DNA from: CAYNLG01 sp964397995
GTDB taxonomy: Bacteria > Planctomycetota > Phycisphaerae > FEN-1346
Reading direction: 5' to 3'
Assembly: GCA_964397995.1 (NCBI GenBank)
Contig: CAYNLG010000057.1
Location: 1-25,524, forward strand
Length of the DNA stretch: 25,524 bases
The notes under the pieces were generated by a model. The model was not told the DNA's origin. It did not search any database and worked only from the letters and a program-made list of their open reading frames with translations. The translations under genes were made by a program, and so were the position numbers. Shown here in pieces: positions 22,930 to 25,524 of this stretch (its first letter is position 1; each line of letters opens with the position of its first letter).

Positions 22930-23568
22930 TTAGCGGCGGCGGCGGAGGGCCAGGCTCGCCAGGCCCGCACCGACCAGGGCCAGGGTGGCGGGCTCCGGCG
23001 TCATGCCGCCGACCGCGTCGATGAACCGGCCGGACTTCGGGCCGTCGACCTCGCGCTGGATTCTGACGTACTGGACGTCGTCCACCAGGCCGGCGAAGTC
23101 GAACCAGACCTCGTCCAGCGTGCCGGAGGTGCCGGCCCCGAGGGTGCCGACCTGGACGAAGTCGCCCGGGGCGTCGGTGGGGCTGGCCCAGACGGAACTC
23201 TCGCCCATCGGCCCGCCGTAGGTCACGACGGTAAGGTCCCCCCCGGCCACGTCCTTCACGGCCGTGTCGAAGTAGACGGTGAAGCCGCCGAGACCGAAGC
23301 CCCGCCAGCCGCCCACCGTGTCGGTGTCGACGCCGATGTCCCAGGCGTACCCGTTGCCGTTCCGGTCGGCGTCGGGGGCGCCGGTGACCCACCAGGTGGT
23401 GGCGGCGCTCATGGGTTCGGGTTCGGCGTAAAGACCGTAGTTCTGGACGACGTCCTGGGTGTAGTCGACCACGTCGTCGGCCCAGACGAGGCCGGCGGCG
23501 TGGGCGAGGCTTGCCGGGCCGCCTACGCAGACGGCGGCGAGGATCAGGATACGCAGTGTGCAACGCAT
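22930..23568 (-). CDS. PEP-CTERM sorting domain protein
   Basis: 212 aa. The ATG at 23568 follows AAGGAG by 8 nt. It has a signal peptide (ILILAAVCVGGPASLAHA) and a secreted beta-rich body with aromatic and Gly-rich strands (GGWRGFGLGGFTVYFDTAV, SSVWASPTDAPGDFVQVG, VDDVQYVRIQRE). The C-terminus is a sorting tail TPEPATLALVGAGLASLALR ending in Arg residues. The body could be a jelly-roll or discoidin-like surface domain, but no specific family is claimed. First gene of a three-gene minus-strand run, 131 bp after the terminator of the iron operon. A weak alternative reading of the upstream region is a 4-codon minigene behind a GGAAAGGAGG site near 23660. Confidence 0.88.
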   Translation of the reverse strand: MRCTLRILILAAVCVGGPASLAHAAGLVWADDVVDYTQDVVQNYGLYAEPEPMSAATTWWVTGAPDADRNGNGYAWDIGVDTDTVGGWRGFGLGGFTVYFDTAVKDVAGGDLTVVTYGGPMGESSVWASPTDAPGDFVQVGTLGAGTSGTLDEVWFDFAGLVDDVQYVRIQREVDGPKSGRFIDAVGGMTPEPATLALVGAGLASLALRRRR

Positions 23569-23699
23569 TGGGTTGACTCCTTGTGTGGGTGTATCGTGTT
23601 CAAGTTCGGTGTTCCGTTTCGGTGCGGCGTCCCCCCTTCGGGTGCGGTTCAGGTCCGGGTCATACGTGGCCTCCTTTCCAGCCTGCGGCCCGGCCCGGC

Positions 23700-23742
23700 A
23701 ACAAAGAAGGGAGCGGCGGCACACGGGGTGCCGCTGACTCCC
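23700..23742 (-). terminator. intrinsic terminator of the iron operon
   Basis: On the minus strand GGGAG-TCA-GCGGCAC, loop CCCGT, GTGCCGC-C-G-CTCCC, then TTCTTTGTT: an inner 7-bp and an outer 5-bp stem followed by a T-rich run. It lies 81 bp after the stop of the DUF2023 gene. Confidence 0.8.
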
Positions 23743-23823
23743 TGGCTGGCGTGGCGCTGGCTGGGTAGGGGGTGGGGCGGGCCTACATGGTCACAGAGGG
23801 TGCAGGGCCTCCTCAAGTGGGTC

Positions 23824-24222
23824 TCACACGGCCATGGCGGGCGAGACCGTCTCGCCGGCCGGGTCTCCGCTTCGGGACCCGCGTGGTGCGGCCGCTCGGC
23901 CCGCCTCGCCCTGGCGCCGCCGGATATAGCGGTCGCACTGCTGGAGCCGCCCGTACCCAAGCATGGTGCCGAGGATGAAGTCCTCCTCCGGCGTGTAGAC
24001 GCTCAGGTCGGTCTTGCCGATGGCCCGCACGACGTCCACGCACGCGTCGGCGCCGAAGAATACGTTGATATTCCCGTTGCCGAGTTCGTGGATGACGTAG
24101 TCGATGCCCTTGGCCGCGAGCTTGGCCTCCAGGTCCGCCCGGTGCCGGCCGGGCAGCGTGTGCAGAACCAGGTTCCGCAGGCCCTTGCGGTACTCGTACA
24201 CGTGATGGCAGAAGACGTTCAC
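23824..24222 (-). CDS. DUF2023 family protein
   Basis: 132 aa from the GTG at 24222 (GGGAG 9 nt upstream). The start coincides with the family's conserved opening NVFCHHVYEYRKGLRNLVLHT. Other conserved stretches are IDYVIHELGNGNINVFFG, the GKTDLSVYTPEEDF segment and ILGTMLGYGRLQQCDRYIRR. The last ~25 residues are a variable low-complexity tail. Biochemical function is unknown. Small conserved proteins of this type often accompany iron genes. Here it follows feoB and hemP on the same strand and precedes the operon terminator, so a role in iron handling or in regulating iron uptake is an inference from context. Confidence 0.85.
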   Translation of the reverse strand: MNVFCHHVYEYRKGLRNLVLHTLPGRHRADLEAKLAAKGIDYVIHELGNGNINVFFGADACVDVVRAIGKTDLSVYTPEEDFILGTMLGYGRLQQCDRYIRRRQGEAGRAAAPRGSRSGDPAGETVSPAMAV

Positions 24223-24281
24223 GTCGCCAGTCTCCCGAGGGGCGTCCCGCCTCCGTGCCGCTCGGCGCGGGGGGGCGGGGG

Positions 24282-24470
24282 CTACTTGTTGAGGATCAGT
24301 TTCCCGTTCCGTGTGACGCGGAGGCGGTACGTTTCGCCGCCGTGCCGGATGTCGACCTCGCGGCGACCGGCAAAGAGGGTCGCCGACTCGATGACGCGCG
24401 GCCGGCATCCGGCGGGCGTGCCCTCCTCGGGGGCCGGCGGTTCGGGGTCGTGTCGGGTCCTGTCGTCCAT
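24282..24470 (-). CDS. hemP: hemin uptake protein HemP family
   Basis: About 62 aa. The C-terminal half carries the HemP signature: RVIESATLFAGRREVDIRHG, then GETYRLRVTRNGKLILNK at the extreme end. HemP is a small cytoplasmic protein linked to heme and iron uptake loci and, in some proteobacteria, to transcription of heme receptor genes. The N-terminal half is a charged, Pro-rich, poorly conserved tail. Start choice is uncertain: the ATG at 24470 is used because GAGG lies about 11 nt upstream; an ATG at 24479 and a GTG at 24500 are also in frame. It lies 42 bp after feoB and 59 bp before DUF2023. Confidence 0.82.
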   Translation of the reverse strand: MDDRTRHDPEPPAPEEGTPAGCRPRVIESATLFAGRREVDIRHGGETYRLRVTRNGKLILNK

Positions 24471-24512
24471 GGTCTCCATGTCCTCGCCACGCGTTCGCAC
24501 GGCACCGTCCGC

Positions 24513-25524
24513 TCAGGTCAGTCGCAGGCCGACTTGGTAGACGAGGGCCGTAACCACCCAGGCCAGGGCGGTCAGGCCTGTTACCTGGAGGGCCGCCCAC
24601 TTCCACGAGCCGCTCTCTTTCCACGTGGTCACCACCGTCACCATGCAGGGGACGCTGATGAGGCAGAAGAGCATGATGGCCAGCGCCTGGAGCGGGGTGT
24701 ACTGGCGCTGCAGGGTCTCCCGCAACGGTTCCGACTCCTCGTCGGCGTCGCCCAGGGAGTGGACGATGCCGAGCTGGGCGACGAAGACCTCCTTGGCGGC
24801 AAAGGCGCCCACCAGGGCCGTCGAAGTCTTCCAGTCGAACCCCACCGGGCGCATGACCGGCTCCAGGGCGTGGCCGATGCGGCCGGCGGCCGAGTACGAC
24901 AGGGCGGCCCCCGCCCGCGCCTCCGGGCCGAGGTCCCGGAGGCGGTCCGCTGGCGGCTGGGGGTAGCTCGTCAGGACCCACAGCAGGACCGAGATGGCCA
25001 CGATGACCGTCAGGGCCTTGCGAAGGAACATCCACCCGCGCTCCCACATGTGGACCAGCATGCCGCGCACCGTCGGCATCCGGTAGGGCGGCAGCTCCAT
25101 GACGAAGGGGGCGGCCTCGCCCTTGAAGAGCGTGGCCCGCAGCAGTTTGGCCAGGCCGACGGCCAGCACGATGCCGACCAGGTACAGCCCCCAGAGGACC
25201 GGGGTCCGCCACGCCTTGGGGAAGAAGGCGGGAATGAAGAGCATGTAGATCGGCAGCCGGGCCCCGCAGCTCATCAGGGGCAGCACCAGCATGGTCGTCA
25301 GGCGGTCGCGCCGCGACTCCAGCGTGCGGGTGGCCAGGATGGCCGGCACGGTGCAGCCGAAGCCGATGAGCATCGGAATGAACGCCTTGCCGTGCAGGCC
25401 GATCTTGTGCATGAGGCGGTCCATGACGAAGGCGGCCCGGGCCATGTACCCGGAGTCCTCCAGCACGGCGATGGCCAGGAAGAGCAGGAAGATGTTGGGC
25501 AGGAACACCAGCACGCCGCCCACC
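24513..25524 (-). CDS. feoB: ferrous iron transporter FeoB, C-terminal part (runs off the window)
   Basis: 336 residues are present; the N-terminal GTPase and the first part of the membrane domain lie beyond the window edge. The visible part holds the two Gate motifs of FeoB. Conserved stretches include IAVLEDSGYMARAAFVMDRL, FIPMLIGFGCTVPAILATR, with the family's Cys in the membrane, and VLPLMSCGARLPIYMLFIP. Several hydrophobic helices follow up to the C-terminus (ALVYQVGLRLT). The insert SLGDADEESEPLRETLQRQY lies between the late helices, as usual. FeoB imports Fe2+ across the inner membrane using its G-domain. No FeoA is seen here; it may lie upstream. First visible gene of the feoB-hemP-DUF2023 operon. 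Confidence 0.96.
   Translation of the reverse strand, partial: VGGVLVFLPNIFLLFLAIAVLEDSGYMARAAFVMDRLMHKIGLHGKAFIPMLIGFGCTVPAILATRTLESRRDRLTTMLVLPLMSCGARLPIYMLFIPAFFPKAWRTPVLWGLYLVGIVLAVGLAKLLRATLFKGEAAPFVMELPPYRMPTVRGMLVHMWERGWMFLRKALTVIVAISVLLWVLTSYPQPPADRLRDLGPEARAGAALSYSAAGRIGHALEPVMRPVGFDWKTSTALVGAFAAKEVFVAQLGIVHSLGDADEESEPLRETLQRQYTPLQALAIMLFCLISVPCMVTVVTTWKESGSWKWAALQVTGLTALAWVVTALVYQVGLRLT

Noticed and set aside
23640..23665. Four-codon minigene (MTRT) behind GGAAAGGAGG on the minus strand
   Set aside because: Too short to judge; lies between a terminator and the PEP-CTERM gene with no evidence of regulation, so it was mentioned only under that gene.

Overview
The window is GC-rich bacterial DNA (roughly 70% G+C by eye). 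The combination of PEP-CTERM surface proteins, a pseudopilin with a C-terminal H-X9-DG motif, very large secreted PQQ-type beta-propeller proteins and a FkbM methyltransferase points to a planctomycete or a close relative. That placement is an inference from gene content; no rRNA is present to confirm it.

Layout. 1-221 holds nothing I can support. 222-399 is a complete tRNA unit on the minus strand (promoter, CAU-anticodon tRNA, hairpin). 464-757 is an internally deleted GNAT acetyltransferase remnant. 824-2377 carries an unrecognised protein and a FkbM methyltransferase. 2378-3016 is non-coding and repeat-rich: a paired direct repeat around a palindrome, a run of phased T-tracts and a degenerate ~70 bp duplication; the remainder of that gap shows nothing recognisable. 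3017-8220 is a complete type II-C CRISPR-Cas locus: ten 36-bp repeats with nine 30-bp spacers, then cas2, cas1 and cas9 on the minus strand, then a tracrRNA on the plus strand. 8311-15156 holds two convergent secreted propeller proteins, preceded on the minus strand by a 21-codon hydrophobic small ORF. 15530-18913 is an overlapping operon of miaA, a glycerol-1-phosphate dehydrogenase-family gene and a UroD-family gene. 18975-20054 is a PEP-CTERM protein. 20347-21311 is dtd plus a divergent shikimate kinase-like gene. 21331-23568 is a minus-strand run of PEP-CTERM protein, pseudopilin and His-rich FmdE-like lipoprotein. 23700-25524 is the end of an iron operon (feoB, hemP, DUF2023) closed by a terminator.

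The most interesting part is the control of the CRISPR locus. Each repeat ends in an extended -10 promoter (TGGTACACT, with a TTGCGG -35-like element), as in the Neisseria and Campylobacter II-C systems, so every spacer can be transcribed separately from the plus strand. The tracrRNA anti-repeat is a full-length, reversed, diverged repeat copy. Its opposite strand keeps the repeat's -10 exactly and has gained one base, producing TTGACG-N17-TACACT aimed at cas9. The anti-repeat therefore appears to be the tracrRNA guide-pairing segment on one strand and the cas9 promoter on the other. The tracrRNA promoter (TTGACA-N17-TATAAG) lies in the cas9 leader, so the two promoters should exclude each other.
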